Below, in pieces: positions 1-7,261 of a stretch of 34,125 nt of DNA. Each line of letters begins with the position of its first letter. Within the stretch, counting starts at the first letter, position 1. A program made the position numbers and the translations under genes. Below the pieces are notes generated by a model. That model searched no databases. It was not told the DNA's origin and saw only the letters and a list, made by a program, of their open reading frames with translations. Origin of the DNA: UBA11855 sp964591705 (GTDB lineage: Archaea; Thermoproteota; Bathyarchaeia; Bathyarchaeales; Bathycorpusculaceae); assembly GCA_964591705.1 (NCBI GenBank), contig CAZQCX010000016.1:1-34125 (forward strand), in the 5' to 3' direction.

Positions 1-217
1 TATTTCCAAAATCCCCTTACATCCTCACCTCTAAATACTTAACCAACTTAAGAAATGGTTCCATTAGAAGAAAAGAGCTTTAGAATAATTAATGACCAGT
101 TATGCGCGCGTAAAAACCGAGAAGTGAAATCGAAAAATAGAGCAGAAATAGAGCAGCATTTCTAGCGCCTAAATAGCGAAAAAGAGCTCAAAGAGAGCAT
201 ATCTCTGGAATTTTGGA

Positions 218-323
218 TGGTGCCGAGGGCAGGGTTTGAACCTGCGACAACTCGGTCTTCAGCTTCGCCCTTAGACATGAAAGTGACTAAGTCGAGCGCT
301 CTCCCAGGCTGAGCTACCTCGGC
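218..323 (-). tRNA. tRNA-Phe(GAA) with a 29-nt intron, CCA encoded
   Basis: Read on the minus strand this folds as a class I tRNA. The acceptor GCCGAGG pairs with CCTCGGC, the D stem is GCTC/GAGC, the T arm is GCAGG-TTCAAAC-CCTGC, and a 3' ACCA is encoded. The anticodon arm is split. CTCGACT on the 5' side and GAAGACCGAG on the 3' side rebuild the usual archaeal tRNA-Phe loop CT-GAA-GA once the insert is removed. One A-C mismatch (31-39) remains in the stem. The mature length is 77 nt with CCA. A TATA-like CTTTAAAACT lies upstream at about 367-376 on this strand. The short variable loop excludes Leu(TAG), the other possible unspliced reading. Confidence 0.88.
261..289 (-). other. tRNA-Phe intron at a non-canonical position
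   Basis: A 29-nt insert lies on the 5' side of the anticodon loop. Because CT occurs at both borders, the splice sites can fall anywhere between nucleotides 31/32 and 33/34; this entry uses 33/34. The usual archaeal site is 37/38. CTTAG (partly exon) and CTAAG can pair around a 12-nt loop, with a short TCG/CGA helix below and small internal loops between, so a relaxed rather than canonical bulge-helix-bulge is likely. Confidence 0.72.
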
Positions 324-430
324 ACCCTATGCTGGGAGTGACCATATGCAGAAATGAGGCTAAGAGTTTTAAAGTTTTCCTAAGTGGATTTACCGCTTTG
401 TGTCCGTTGCATTGCTGTTCCGGATTTCCG

Positions 431-444
431 CAGCCTCATAGAAT
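431..444 (-). repeat. Partial inverted copy of the 6087-6127 repeat
   Basis: The minus strand reads ATTCTATGAGGCTG, an exact 14-base match to the 3' half of copy 2, just after the stop codon of the 44-aa ORF. The 5' half of the hairpin is absent. Confidence 0.45.
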
Positions 445-447
445 TAT

Positions 448-582
448 CTAGACGCCCAGAAGAGCAACGTGATTTGTCAGGATATACCCTATGAGTGCGC
501 TGGCTAGAAAGCAGGCGAACATCAGGAACCTGTCATGTTTGTGAGGGGGTGAATATTCTTCTCCTCTGCTATGGCGACCCAT
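448..582 (-). CDS. Putative small membrane protein, 44 aa
   Basis: This ATG-to-TAG frame encodes a charged, His-rich N-terminal part of about 18 residues (MGRHSRGEEYSPPHKHDR), then one long hydrophobic segment (FLMFACFLASALIGYIL) and a short tail, as in a single-pass small membrane protein. The TATA element upstream of tRNA-Val (621-634) reads CTTCATAAAACC on this strand. That would place a transcription start near 602, about 20 nt before the ATG, so the promoter may be bidirectional. No family is recognised. The evidence is the composition, the clean frame and the promoter position; a chance ORF remains possible. Confidence 0.45.
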   Translation of the reverse strand: MGRHSRGEEYSPPHKHDRFLMFACFLASALIGYILTNHVALLGV

Positions 583-620
583 GCTTATGACACTGAGGTT
601 TGTTACTGTTGTCTTCAAGG

Positions 621-634
621 AAAGGTTTTATGAA
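621..634 (+). promoter_or_regulatory. BRE/TATA box for tRNA-Val, possibly bidirectional
   Basis: AAAGGTTTTATGAAG-type element about 40 nt before the tRNA 5' end, giving an expected start near 653 and a short 5' leader. Its complement also has a TATA shape facing the 44-aa ORF. Confidence 0.5.
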
Positions 635-666
635 GGCGAGGTCAGTATTTTGAGTTCAGTAAGTGC

Positions 667-740
667 GGGCCGGTAGTCTAGCTGGTTAGGACGTCGCCCT
701 CACGCGGCGAAGATCACCGGTTCAAATCCGGTCCGGCCCA
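667..740 (+). tRNA. tRNA-Val(CAC)
   Basis: Complete class I cloverleaf: acceptor GGGCCGG/CCGGCCC, D stem GTCT/GGAC, anticodon stem TCGCC/GGCGA with loop CTCACGC (anticodon CAC), variable loop AGATC, T arm ACCGG-TTCAAAT-CCGGT and discriminator A. CCA is not fully encoded (ACC then T). No intron is present. A T-rich stretch just downstream (743-746 and 752-759) could terminate transcription. Confidence 0.93.
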
Positions 741-774
741 CCTTTTGGGGCGTTTCTTTGTTGTACAGTTCTCA

Positions 775-791
775 GAAAAGGTTTATTAAAT
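775..791 (+). promoter_or_regulatory. BRE/TATA box for the zinc-ribbon gene
   Basis: GAAAAGG followed by TTTATTAAAT. A start about 26 nt downstream (near 812) would lie after the first TTG of the frame (793), which is why the GTG at 841 is preferred as the start codon. Confidence 0.55.
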
Positions 792-840
792 ATTGATATT
801 TGAGATAGAGTCATTGTCCCCCACACAAGAAGGTCTCAAA

Positions 841-1224
841 GTGGCTGAAACCGAAACCCAACAAGATTCTCCAACAATCGAAATAACAACCGTAACCCCA
901 AAAGGAATCAACAAATGCAACACCTGCGGAGAAGAATATGAACGCGCAATTCTCGCCAAGAACAGGTCCGGTTCATCACCCGAAGAATACTACGCTTGCT
1001 CGAGATGCCTCTCGAAAGTGGCAGAGGTCGACAAAGAAATTGAGCCCGCAGACGAAGAACCAACAGAAGAGGAAAAACCAGCGAAAGTCAGTAGTAATAT
1101 GCTAAAGCACGTGGAAATCAAAGCCGAATGCCCACATGAAGTTGGATACCTCAGGAAAAGAAACAGAGGCTCGCCCATCCCTGACGAATGCTTGATCTGC
1201 CCCAAAATGATAGAGTGCATGTAG
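841..1224 (+). CDS. Small acidic zinc-ribbon protein, function unknown
   Basis: The frame is open from TTG 793, but the TATA box at 781-790 and a GAAGGT Shine-Dalgarno at 831-836 favour GTG 841, giving 127 aa. Two probable zinc-binding halves are visible. The first has CNTC (CNTCGEEYE) followed about 25 residues later by CSRC. The second, after a Glu/Pro-rich linker of about 30 residues, has ECPHEVGYLRKRNRG, then CLIC, and a Cys two residues from the end. The paired CxxC knuckles suggest a structural zinc site, with the acidic linker separating two modules. No family or function is recognised. The gene has its own promoter and is followed by a 334-bp spacer, so it is probably monocistronic. 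Confidence 0.7.
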   Translation: MAETETQQDSPTIEITTVTPKGINKCNTCGEEYERAILAKNRSGSSPEEYYACSRCLSKVAEVDKEIEPADEEPTEEEKPAKVSSNMLKHVEIKAECPHEVGYLRKRNRGSPIPDECLICPKMIECM

Positions 1225-1558
1225 CCCTCGGCCCTGAAAACTTTGGATGCAACACTGCGAAAAAAGAATCTAAAATTCTCCCAGTTTCAGGAAGAGCGGG
1301 AAACCCTTTTGTCTGATAATTGCGTCTGCAAGGGGTCTGTCCGTCATGAATTCTTCATCTTTCCCGATCAGACTGGGACGGCGACATCATCCCCCAATGA
1401 TAAAACGCTGTTCCCACTAAATAAACCGTTTTCAAACACGACAGCCACAAGGCAAAAAGGACACCAGCAGATTTCTCATGCGACAAACCTGACTTCGTCT
1501 TGAAAGGTTAAAAACCTGTAAAAAGCCAGTATTACCAGTAACTTATCGGTGAGCTGCC
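1225..1558. other. Intergenic spacer, no convincing gene
   Basis: The only ORF here (1243-1503, TTG start, 86 aa) has no Shine-Dalgarno, low-complexity composition and no recognisable domain. The right end holds the promoter (1503-1515) and Shine-Dalgarno of the next gene. No RNA gene was seen. Confidence 0.5.
1503..1515 (+). promoter_or_regulatory. BRE/TATA box for the nucleotidyltransferase gene
   Basis: AAAGGTTAAAAACC lies about 50 nt upstream of the TTG start at 1559. GGTGAG at 1548-1553 provides the Shine-Dalgarno, 5 nt before the TTG. Confidence 0.5.
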
Positions 1559-2854
1559 TTGGGTGAAAACTACGCACCACTAGTCGGAGACAACTACGCT
1601 CCTGAAAAAATTCGAGTCATAATCCCAGTCGGAGGAAAGGCAACAAGACTTCTGCCCCTGACAGCAGAAACAAGCAAAGCATGCCTCCGCCTGCTAAACA
1701 GACCGCTAGTAGAGTTCACACTCCTATCGCTTGCAGCCCAAGGCATACGCCACTTCATTTTCGGCGTCAAAGGCTACACCAACTACAGAGACCTATACGA
1801 CTATTTCGAATCAGGATACGGTTTCTCCTTCAGATACAACATCAAACCCAGAATTCACATCAAATACCAACCCAACGTTGAAGACCTAGGAAGCGCTGAC
1901 TCAGCAAGAATAAACATCGACTACTATGAACTCAACAACCCAATATTCGCCGTACAAGGAGACAACATATTCGACATAAACGTGAGAGACCTCTTAGCCT
2001 TCCACAAAACGAAAAACGCAATGATGACCATCGTGCTGAGAGAAGTCGAGAACGTTGAAGGCCTAGGCATCGCCGACATCGACAAAACCGACCGCATCCG
2101 CCGTTTCGTGGAAAAACCACAACCCAACAACGCACCCAGCAAACTAGCCAACACAGGTCTGTACATCCTCTCTCCAGAAATAAAAAAAGTCTACAAGGAA
2201 AAACGAGTCCGCCAAATCGTCGAAGAAAGAAAACGTCTAGACTTCGGCTATGACTTCATACCATACCTCACTGAATCATGCCACCCAGTCTACGGTTACA
2301 CCCTGAAAGGCAGCTGGTTTGACGTTGGCACACCTGAGAACTACTTAGAAGCCATGAAGAATCTACTAAGAGGCAAATTCACCATGCTAACGGAATTCGG
2401 CGGACGGATCAGCGACAAACAACCCGTATGGGTCCAAGGCGAAAGCGGTGACTCAGAGAAGAAACGACAAGAGATTATTCACAAGATCAAGGAGAAGAAG
2501 ATCTCAATTGAAGGACCCGTTCTGTTTGGCCGCCACTGCAGGATTGAAGACGGCGCCAGAATAGTCAACTCCTGCATCGACAACTTCACCCGGATAGGCA
2601 AGGACTCAGTAATAGAGAACTCTGCCGTCATGGACAGAACCCTAATAGGCGAAAAAGCCGAAATAACCGACAGCATAATAGGCCGGCACGTGACCATTCT
2701 CTCAAACAAGGAAAAACCCACACGAGTAAGCTCAATCTCAGTCGTCGCGGACGACGTAACACTGGAAGAAGGCTGCTCTCTCTCAGCAACAAAGATTTAC
2801 CCACATCAAAAAGTAAGGGGTGAATTCGGCAACCAAACACTCCTGCTCGGCTAG
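1559..2854 (+). CDS. Sugar-1-phosphate nucleotidyltransferase with C-terminal left-handed beta-helix
   Basis: 431 aa. The N-terminal nucleotidyltransferase domain (about residues 20-285) has the Rossmann-type signature as GGKATRLLPLTAETSKACL, close to the family GxGTRxxPLT...PK pattern but with Ala for the second Gly and Ser-Lys for Pro-Lys. It also has VQGDNIF (metal and NTP site), FVEKP, NTGLYIL and the WFDVGTPENYLEA motif. The C-terminal part (about 325-425) carries hexapeptide-like repeats (GRHCRIEDGARI, IGKDSVIENSAV, IGEKAEITDSII), so it is a GlmU/GlgC-like two-domain protein. It should make an NDP-sugar from NTP and a sugar-1-phosphate; the substrate cannot be read from sequence. The TTG start is supported by GGTGAG 5 nt upstream. 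The N-terminus holds a short internal duplication (NYAPLVGD/NYAPEK). Confidence 0.87.
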   Translation: MGENYAPLVGDNYAPEKIRVIIPVGGKATRLLPLTAETSKACLRLLNRPLVEFTLLSLAAQGIRHFIFGVKGYTNYRDLYDYFESGYGFSFRYNIKPRIHIKYQPNVEDLGSADSARINIDYYELNNPIFAVQGDNIFDINVRDLLAFHKTKNAMMTIVLREVENVEGLGIADIDKTDRIRRFVEKPQPNNAPSKLANTGLYILSPEIKKVYKEKRVRQIVEERKRLDFGYDFIPYLTESCHPVYGYTLKGSWFDVGTPENYLEAMKNLLRGKFTMLTEFGGRISDKQPVWVQGESGDSEKKRQEIIHKIKEKKISIEGPVLFGRHCRIEDGARIVNSCIDNFTRIGKDSVIENSAVMDRTLIGEKAEITDSIIGRHVTILSNKEKPTRVSSISVVADDVTLEEGCSLSATKIYPHQKVRGEFGNQTLLLG

Positions 2855-2877
2855 GAAGCAAGGCCAAAAGCCTTTGG

Positions 2878-3441
2878 TCACGCCTTGAACCATTTGAACA
2901 TCAAATACCGAATTCTTCCAGAACCCAAATCGGGCACAGCTATGATGAACCGTTTCCTCACTGTCGTTGCCAACCGTCCCGCTTTCACTATCTCGGTGGC
3001 AGATAGCTCGCCAGTCGAATTCTTGACAGAAACCATGTACGGAGCATGTTCCATCCCTGGGCCGTACTTGTAAACAGCAAAATCGCAACCGAACTTGATC
3101 CCTGGAGTCACTATCAAACCACTTTCCCTCAGATCTCGGTATGTGGAAAATTTCTCATCAAAATTCTCGTAGAGCTCCTTGACCTTTTGTCTCAGCTTTC
3201 TAAGTCCAACTTTGTGCTTTTTCTCTCCCTCATAGATTGACACCAACCCCTTCTGAGCCAAGTATAGCCCTTCCATGAGATCCAAGATAAGTGGAACCTT
3301 AAACTCAGGTATTTTTGGCTTAGAAATCCCAAGCGGTTTCCCATAGTAACCATTTTTGTAAAGCTGCGAGCCTTCGCTACAATTCCAAACAACAAGAAAA
3401 TTCTCAATCAGTTCAACTTCCACTTTGCCTTCCACGACCAC
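2878..3441 (-). CDS. endA: tRNA-splicing endonuclease EndA
   Basis: 187 aa, the size of a single-unit archaeal EndA subunit. The C-terminal catalytic domain shows the family pattern from YRDLRESGLIV through GIKFGCDFAVY to GPGMEHAPYMV and RLATTVRKRFIIAV. The likely catalytic triad is Tyr124, His132 and Lys163; the His-Lys spacing of 31 matches the M. jannaschii enzyme (H125/K156). It cuts bulge-helix-bulge introns from pre-tRNA and pre-rRNA. The start is GTG, 12 nt after the DUF47 stop, so the two are probably co-transcribed. Small EndA subunits form either homotetramers or alpha2beta2 enzymes; no beta subunit lies in the window. The non-canonical tRNA-Phe intron nearby argues for a broad-specificity assembly. 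Confidence 0.93.
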   Translation of the reverse strand: MVVEGKVEVELIENFLVVWNCSEGSQLYKNGYYGKPLGISKPKIPEFKVPLILDLMEGLYLAQKGLVSIYEGEKKHKVGLRKLRQKVKELYENFDEKFSTYRDLRESGLIVTPGIKFGCDFAVYKYGPGMEHAPYMVSVKNSTGELSATEIVKAGRLATTVRKRFIIAVPDLGSGRIRYLMFKWFKA

Positions 3442-3453
3442 CCTTGCTCCGCG

Positions 3454-4113
3454 TCACATAATAAAGGACAACATACGAGCCGCATCAGCTGCATCCTCTG
3501 CCTTGTCTGCCGAGTTTTCAAGCAGCTGAAGAACATCTCTTAGCAGAAGCAACACAGGAGTTTCAAGTTTGCTGCCAAGCACTTTTATGGCAAGCGAACG
3601 GTATAGGTCATCCACAACCCTTTCTGCAGTCTCAACTTCCTTTGCTTTCTCCAACGTCTTGGCAGACCCATAGGTTAAGACCATCAGCGTCTCTCTGAGT
3701 TTAAGCACTGAATCAAGAACAGCTTCGGAGAGCCTCACTAGATCCTTCTTTACTTCACTTGGGACACTCCAGTTGTGTTCCATTATCTCGACCAGGTAGA
3801 ACGCAATTCCTTCAGAGAAATCGGCTATTTCACTGCTAAGGTTTGCAAACCTGAGAAAATCTTCTCTGCTTATCAGGATCGCACCTATCTCCGTGAGCTC
3901 TTGGGCGACCATGCGCCTCGCTTTGATAACTTCTTCTTCGCCCAGCTTAATCTCACTGAGAAGCTGCCGTGCCATTTCTTTGTTGCCAGCAGCGAAAGAG
4001 TCAGCCATCTGAGGAATTTTCCTTGCAAGATCAACAACCTTGCGTAGGTTATCCTGACAAACATTCAAAGCCCTGCGCTTAACTCTTTCCTCAGTCTCTG
4101 CTGGAAGCACCAA
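3454..4113 (-). CDS. DUF47 / PhoU-like protein
   Basis: 219 aa, almost entirely helical, with regularly spaced hydrophobic residues and many Glu/Lys, as expected of the PhoU-like four-helix-bundle DUF47 family. Family features are conserved acidic helices (EIADFSEGIAFYLVEIMEH) and a C-terminal bundle ending LLENSADKAEDAADAARML, where the E-x-x-D-x-A-E-D-A-A-D pattern resembles the PhoU metal-binding helix. DUF47 genes often sit beside Pit phosphate permeases and are thought to regulate them; no permease is adjacent here. The start is TTG 4113 with GGGAGAT about 5 nt upstream. It is the upstream partner of endA (12-nt gap), with no evident functional link. Confidence 0.82.
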   Translation of the reverse strand: MVLPAETEERVKRRALNVCQDNLRKVVDLARKIPQMADSFAAGNKEMARQLLSEIKLGEEEVIKARRMVAQELTEIGAILISREDFLRFANLSSEIADFSEGIAFYLVEIMEHNWSVPSEVKKDLVRLSEAVLDSVLKLRETLMVLTYGSAKTLEKAKEVETAERVVDDLYRSLAIKVLGSKLETPVLLLLRDVLQLLENSADKAEDAADAARMLSFIM

Positions 4114-4175
4114 GCCAATCTCCCACCAAACAACAGCTAGCCATCATACTGGTAGTACGGCATGCATTAAAAAAC

Positions 4176-5945
4176 CTAGCTACCCATATCCCCTAACTTG
4201 ATGCCTAAATCCTCAAAATCAGTTTTTTCAAGAAAATACCTGCGTAGTAGATCAGCCAGCGCACTCAGAGATGTTCGAACTTGCCGCCACGAATCTCGAT
4301 CGCGGATTGTCACAGTATCATCACTTAGAGTGTCATAGTCTATTGTAATGCCCAACGGAATCCCCGCCTCGTCCGCTCGCGCATAACGCCTACCAATAGA
4401 ACCTGTCTCATCGAACTCTACCGAGAAACCTTCTTGTGTGAGTAGTTTCCTAATCTCTAATGCTTTCTCTACCAAACCATCCTTGCTAACAAGAGGATAC
4501 ACTCCAATCTGGGTTGGCGCTATGCTCCTCGGGAATCCCATCAGAACGCGACCATTCTTGACTTTGTAAGCGTATTCCAAGGCTACATAGAACAATCTGT
4601 CAGAACCAAAACTTGGCTCAACGACATGCGGAACAAATCGTTTACCGCGGATGACAGTTCGCTGAACTGAGAGCCCCGCTTGATCAGGTTTGATCTTGTA
4701 GTTGTCAACAAGATAGTATCCTTTTTCGGCAAGAGACTCTGCAAACTCCTTCGGGTCGACCGCTCGGAGCTTTTCAGCGACTTCGGCAGCCTTTTTCTTG
4801 AAAGCTGGACCAAGCTTGGCCATGTCGGGTTTGACAATGGTTTGCTCCGCATCAACAGGTGTTTCAAATTCTTTATACACTCGCATGTCCACTCCGCTGG
4901 CCTTCATATGACTACTCAAATCATAGTCTGTTCGATAGGCATGACCGGAAACTTCAATCCATCCCCAACGTTCAACGTACACTTCTTGGTCAAAGCTCTG
5001 ACTGGAGTAATGCGCTTTCTCCCAAGGAAGCTTCTCGATGAAACGCTGTTTCTCACTGGGAACCCCGATTTCCACAAGTAGCTTCTTTGCCATAGCCATA
5101 AAAAACGCTTGCCACTCAGAACGTACAATTCCTTTCTCAAGCGCTTCCTTTACCGTCACATTCAAGGTCTCTTCGACCCCTGCTTGCCTGTTCTTGGCCA
5201 GCAAAAACGGAAGAACTTCGTTTTCCACTTCACCAAGGAAACAACAATCTGGCGCTTCTGGGTCGAAAAAGAACTCCAAATCCGCGATTGTGAATTCTCT
5301 AAGTCTGATGAGTCCCTGACGCGGGGAAATCTCGTTTCTCAAAGCATGACCAAGCTGCAGAACTCCAAAAGGAAGCTTATCCCTCGCAACAGTGTACAAA
5401 CGGTTGAACTCTACAAATATCCCTTGAGCAGCTTCCGGTCTCCCATAGCCAACCGCACCAGCGTAAGGTCCAATTGTGGTTTCAAACATTGTAAGAAACT
5501 GCTGTGGTCGGTTAAGATTCCCCGAGCATTCGGGGCACATAATCTTGTTGCTCTTAAGACTCCTTTCGATTTCTTCCAAGCTCATCTTTTCTGCTTCGGC
5601 TGAACTGATATTTCCATATTCTTCAAGGAGATGATCAGCGCGGAAGCGTTTTTTGCATTTAGAACATTCAACCATAGGCTCCTTGAAGTGATCGACGTGC
5701 CCTGAAGCCTCAAAGACCTTTCCAGGAGCTATTACAGAAGACTCGATTTCAAATATTCCCAGCTTCGTGACAAACAACTCCCTGAGTTTGCCCTCTATAT
5801 TCTGTTTCAGTCTTGCCCCCAACGGACCGTAAGTCACAAAGCCTCCGGCACCACCGTAAATCTCGAATGATTGCCAGAAGAAGCCCCTACGCCGGGCCAA
5901 CTCGCCAATAGCTTCAAACTTGTCAAATTTGCCTTCTTTATCCAC
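4176..5945 (-). CDS. glyS: Glycyl-tRNA synthetase, archaeal/eukaryotic dimeric type
   Basis: 589 aa, full length for the alpha2-type class II enzyme. Visible landmarks are the N-terminal RRGFFWQSFEIYGG...YGPLG and a zinc-ribbon insertion with CSKC (about residue 94) and CPEC (about residue 137). Next come the motif 2 region FVEFNRLYTVARDKLPF...RNEISPRQGLIRLREF and motif 3 EPSFGSDRLFYVALEYAY. The C-terminal anticodon-binding domain starts near IAPTQIGVYPL and includes TIDYDTLSDDTVTIRDRDS. It charges tRNA-Gly. The GTG start lies directly downstream of a TATA-like TTAATTAAG (about 5967-5975, minus), so the message may be leaderless. It is transcribed divergently from the inositol-phosphate synthase across a 263-bp repeat-bearing spacer. 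Confidence 0.96.
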   Translation of the reverse strand: MDKEGKFDKFEAIGELARRRGFFWQSFEIYGGAGGFVTYGPLGARLKQNIEGKLRELFVTKLGIFEIESSVIAPGKVFEASGHVDHFKEPMVECSKCKKRFRADHLLEEYGNISSAEAEKMSLEEIERSLKSNKIMCPECSGNLNRPQQFLTMFETTIGPYAGAVGYGRPEAAQGIFVEFNRLYTVARDKLPFGVLQLGHALRNEISPRQGLIRLREFTIADLEFFFDPEAPDCCFLGEVENEVLPFLLAKNRQAGVEETLNVTVKEALEKGIVRSEWQAFFMAMAKKLLVEIGVPSEKQRFIEKLPWEKAHYSSQSFDQEVYVERWGWIEVSGHAYRTDYDLSSHMKASGVDMRVYKEFETPVDAEQTIVKPDMAKLGPAFKKKAAEVAEKLRAVDPKEFAESLAEKGYYLVDNYKIKPDQAGLSVQRTVIRGKRFVPHVVEPSFGSDRLFYVALEYAYKVKNGRVLMGFPRSIAPTQIGVYPLVSKDGLVEKALEIRKLLTQEGFSVEFDETGSIGRRYARADEAGIPLGITIDYDTLSDDTVTIRDRDSWRQVRTSLSALADLLRRYFLEKTDFEDLGIKLGDMGS

Positions 5946-6011
5946 TCACTACCAACTCGTTTTTAGCTTAATTAACTCGAGGAGATTAAAATGTTACCTC
6001 AGCAAATCACC

Positions 6012-6051
6012 ACCTCAGAATCTCGGACAGATTAACATTCTACGAGGCTGA
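6012..6051 (+). repeat. Hairpin-forming direct repeat, copy 1
   Basis: Begins CCTCAGAATCTCGGACAG and ends ACATTCTACGAGGCTGA. The ends CCTCAGAAT and ATTCTACGAGG can pair over 9 bp with a 2-nt bulge. Copy 2 follows 73-76 bp downstream. Confidence 0.75.
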
Positions 6052-6086
6052 AAGCTGCGCCTGCTGGCTACCGGTTCGCAGCATCG

Positions 6087-6127
6087 TCTCAGAATCTCTT
6101 GGACAGATTAACATTCTATGAGGCTGA
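6087..6127 (+). repeat. Hairpin-forming direct repeat, copy 2
   Basis: Differs from copy 1 by C-to-T in the bulge and a 2-nt insertion in the loop (CTCTTGG against CTCGG). The stem-forming ends are kept. It lies about 35 bp before the ino1 TATA box. Confidence 0.75.
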
Positions 6128-6159
6128 GAAAATTTCTTTCAGTCCACAACACAGCGTAG

Positions 6160-6170
6160 CCTTTTATAAG
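6160..6170 (+). promoter_or_regulatory. TATA box of the inositol-phosphate synthase gene
   Basis: CCTTTTATAAGG, a strong archaeal TATA. The predicted start near 6191 leaves a leader of about 18 nt that contains AGGTGA (6198-6203), supporting GTG 6209 as the start codon. Confidence 0.65.
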
Positions 6171-6208
6171 GCAGTCAAAGATAAGACAAGCCAAAACAGG
6201 TGAATGCA

Positions 6209-7261
6209 GTGGCAAAGGTTAGAGTCGCGCTAGTCGGTGTTGGAAATTGTGCCTCAGCTTTCGTCCAAGGGTTGTATTACTATGGAAACGCTGAAAGTGG
6301 TTTCACTGGCATGCGGAACCCAACAATAGGGGATATGAAGCCTAGTGATATTCAAATCGTGGCTGCATTTGATGTGGACGAAAGAAAAGTAGGAAAGGAC
6401 TTGGTCGAAGCGGTGTTTGCGAAACCAAACAATGCTCCCAGAATGACTGATGTGCCTTACATAGGCGTGACTGTAACTAAGGGTCCTTTACTAGATGGCG
6501 TGGGGCAATATACGAAGAACTTGGTTGAAATTAGCAATACTCCAGACGCTAATGTTGCTAAAGTACTGGAAGACAAAGAAGCGGAAGTCGTGGTGAATCT
6601 CCTTCCAAGTGGTGCCGCCAAAGCGACAAGATGGTATGCCATGCAAGCTCTGAAGGCAGGGTGTGCCTTCGTCAACGCTACACCAAACTTCATAGCCAGC
6701 GATATCGCTTTTGCGAAGCGCTTTCTTGAAGCTGGTTTGCCTGTGGCAGGTGATGACCTGATTGACCAAGTTGGCTCTACTGCACTGCACAAAACTCTTC
6801 TTAACTTGCTTTCAGCCAATGGCGTCCGGATAGTAGAGACTTACCAGTTGGACGTGGGTGGAGGAACCGAATCGCTTGACACGCTAGAGCGAACACGGGA
6901 AGCAAAACGAGCCATCAAAACGCAGTCAGTGGCTTCTTCGTTGCCGTATAAAGCAGAGATTGTGGCTGGCACAACAGACTATGTGGATTTTTTGAAGAAC
7001 AAACGCGATAGCTACTTCTGGATCAGTGGTACCTACTTTGGAAATATGCCTATGCAGATTGACCTCAAGTTTTCGACGGTCGACGCTCCGAACGCTGGCT
7101 CCGTTCTTTTCGATGTTGTGAGGGCAATGAAACTCGCCTTGATAAGGAAACAAAAAGGTCCCATTTTGCCAATATGCGCCTATGCCTTCAAACATCCACC
7201 TCAGGTCTTACCGCTTGAAACCGCAGAGGAAACCTTCAAGAAGTTCACGGGTCAAGCATAG
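6209..7261 (+). CDS. ino1: myo-Inositol-1-phosphate synthase
   Basis: 350 aa from GTG 6209; an in-frame GTG at 6200 would overlap the Shine-Dalgarno. It converts glucose-6-phosphate to inositol-1-phosphate with NAD+. The N-terminal Rossmann motif is VALVGVGNCASAF. Family signatures follow: a YIGVTVTKGPLLDGVG segment, VNLLPSGAAKATRWYA, FVNATPNFIASD, GDDLIDQVGSTALHKTLL (catalytic core) and QLDVGGGTESLDTLER...KRAIKT, with the C-terminal region returning to the Rossmann fold. In archaea the product feeds archaetidylinositol lipids or, in hyperthermophiles, di-myo-inositol phosphate. It converges on the PGI/PMI gene with a 10-bp tail overlap; that enzyme handles the same substrate, glucose-6-phosphate. 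Confidence 0.95.
   Translation: MAKVRVALVGVGNCASAFVQGLYYYGNAESGFTGMRNPTIGDMKPSDIQIVAAFDVDERKVGKDLVEAVFAKPNNAPRMTDVPYIGVTVTKGPLLDGVGQYTKNLVEISNTPDANVAKVLEDKEAEVVVNLLPSGAAKATRWYAMQALKAGCAFVNATPNFIASDIAFAKRFLEAGLPVAGDDLIDQVGSTALHKTLLNLLSANGVRIVETYQLDVGGGTESLDTLERTREAKRAIKTQSVASSLPYKAEIVAGTTDYVDFLKNKRDSYFWISGTYFGNMPMQIDLKFSTVDAPNAGSVLFDVVRAMKLALIRKQKGPILPICAYAFKHPPQVLPLETAEETFKKFTGQA

Noticed and set aside
55..165. 36-aa ATG frame at the window start after a TATA-like AAATACTTA.
   Set aside because: Very short, no Shine-Dalgarno, TATA-to-ATG spacing too small, and no recognisable features.
218..323. Reading the tRNA as tRNA-Leu(TAG) without an intron.
   Set aside because: Leu tRNAs are class II with a long variable arm; here the variable loop is 5 nt and removing the insert restores a typical Phe(GAA) loop.
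1243..1503. 86-aa TTG frame in the spacer before the nucleotidyltransferase.
   Set aside because: No ribosome-binding site, Ser/Thr-rich low-complexity composition, no domain; likely chance.
6012..6127. The two 40-bp repeats as a mini CRISPR array.
   Set aside because: Only two copies, each carrying an internal bulged hairpin, with no cas genes nearby and repeats that differ by an indel.
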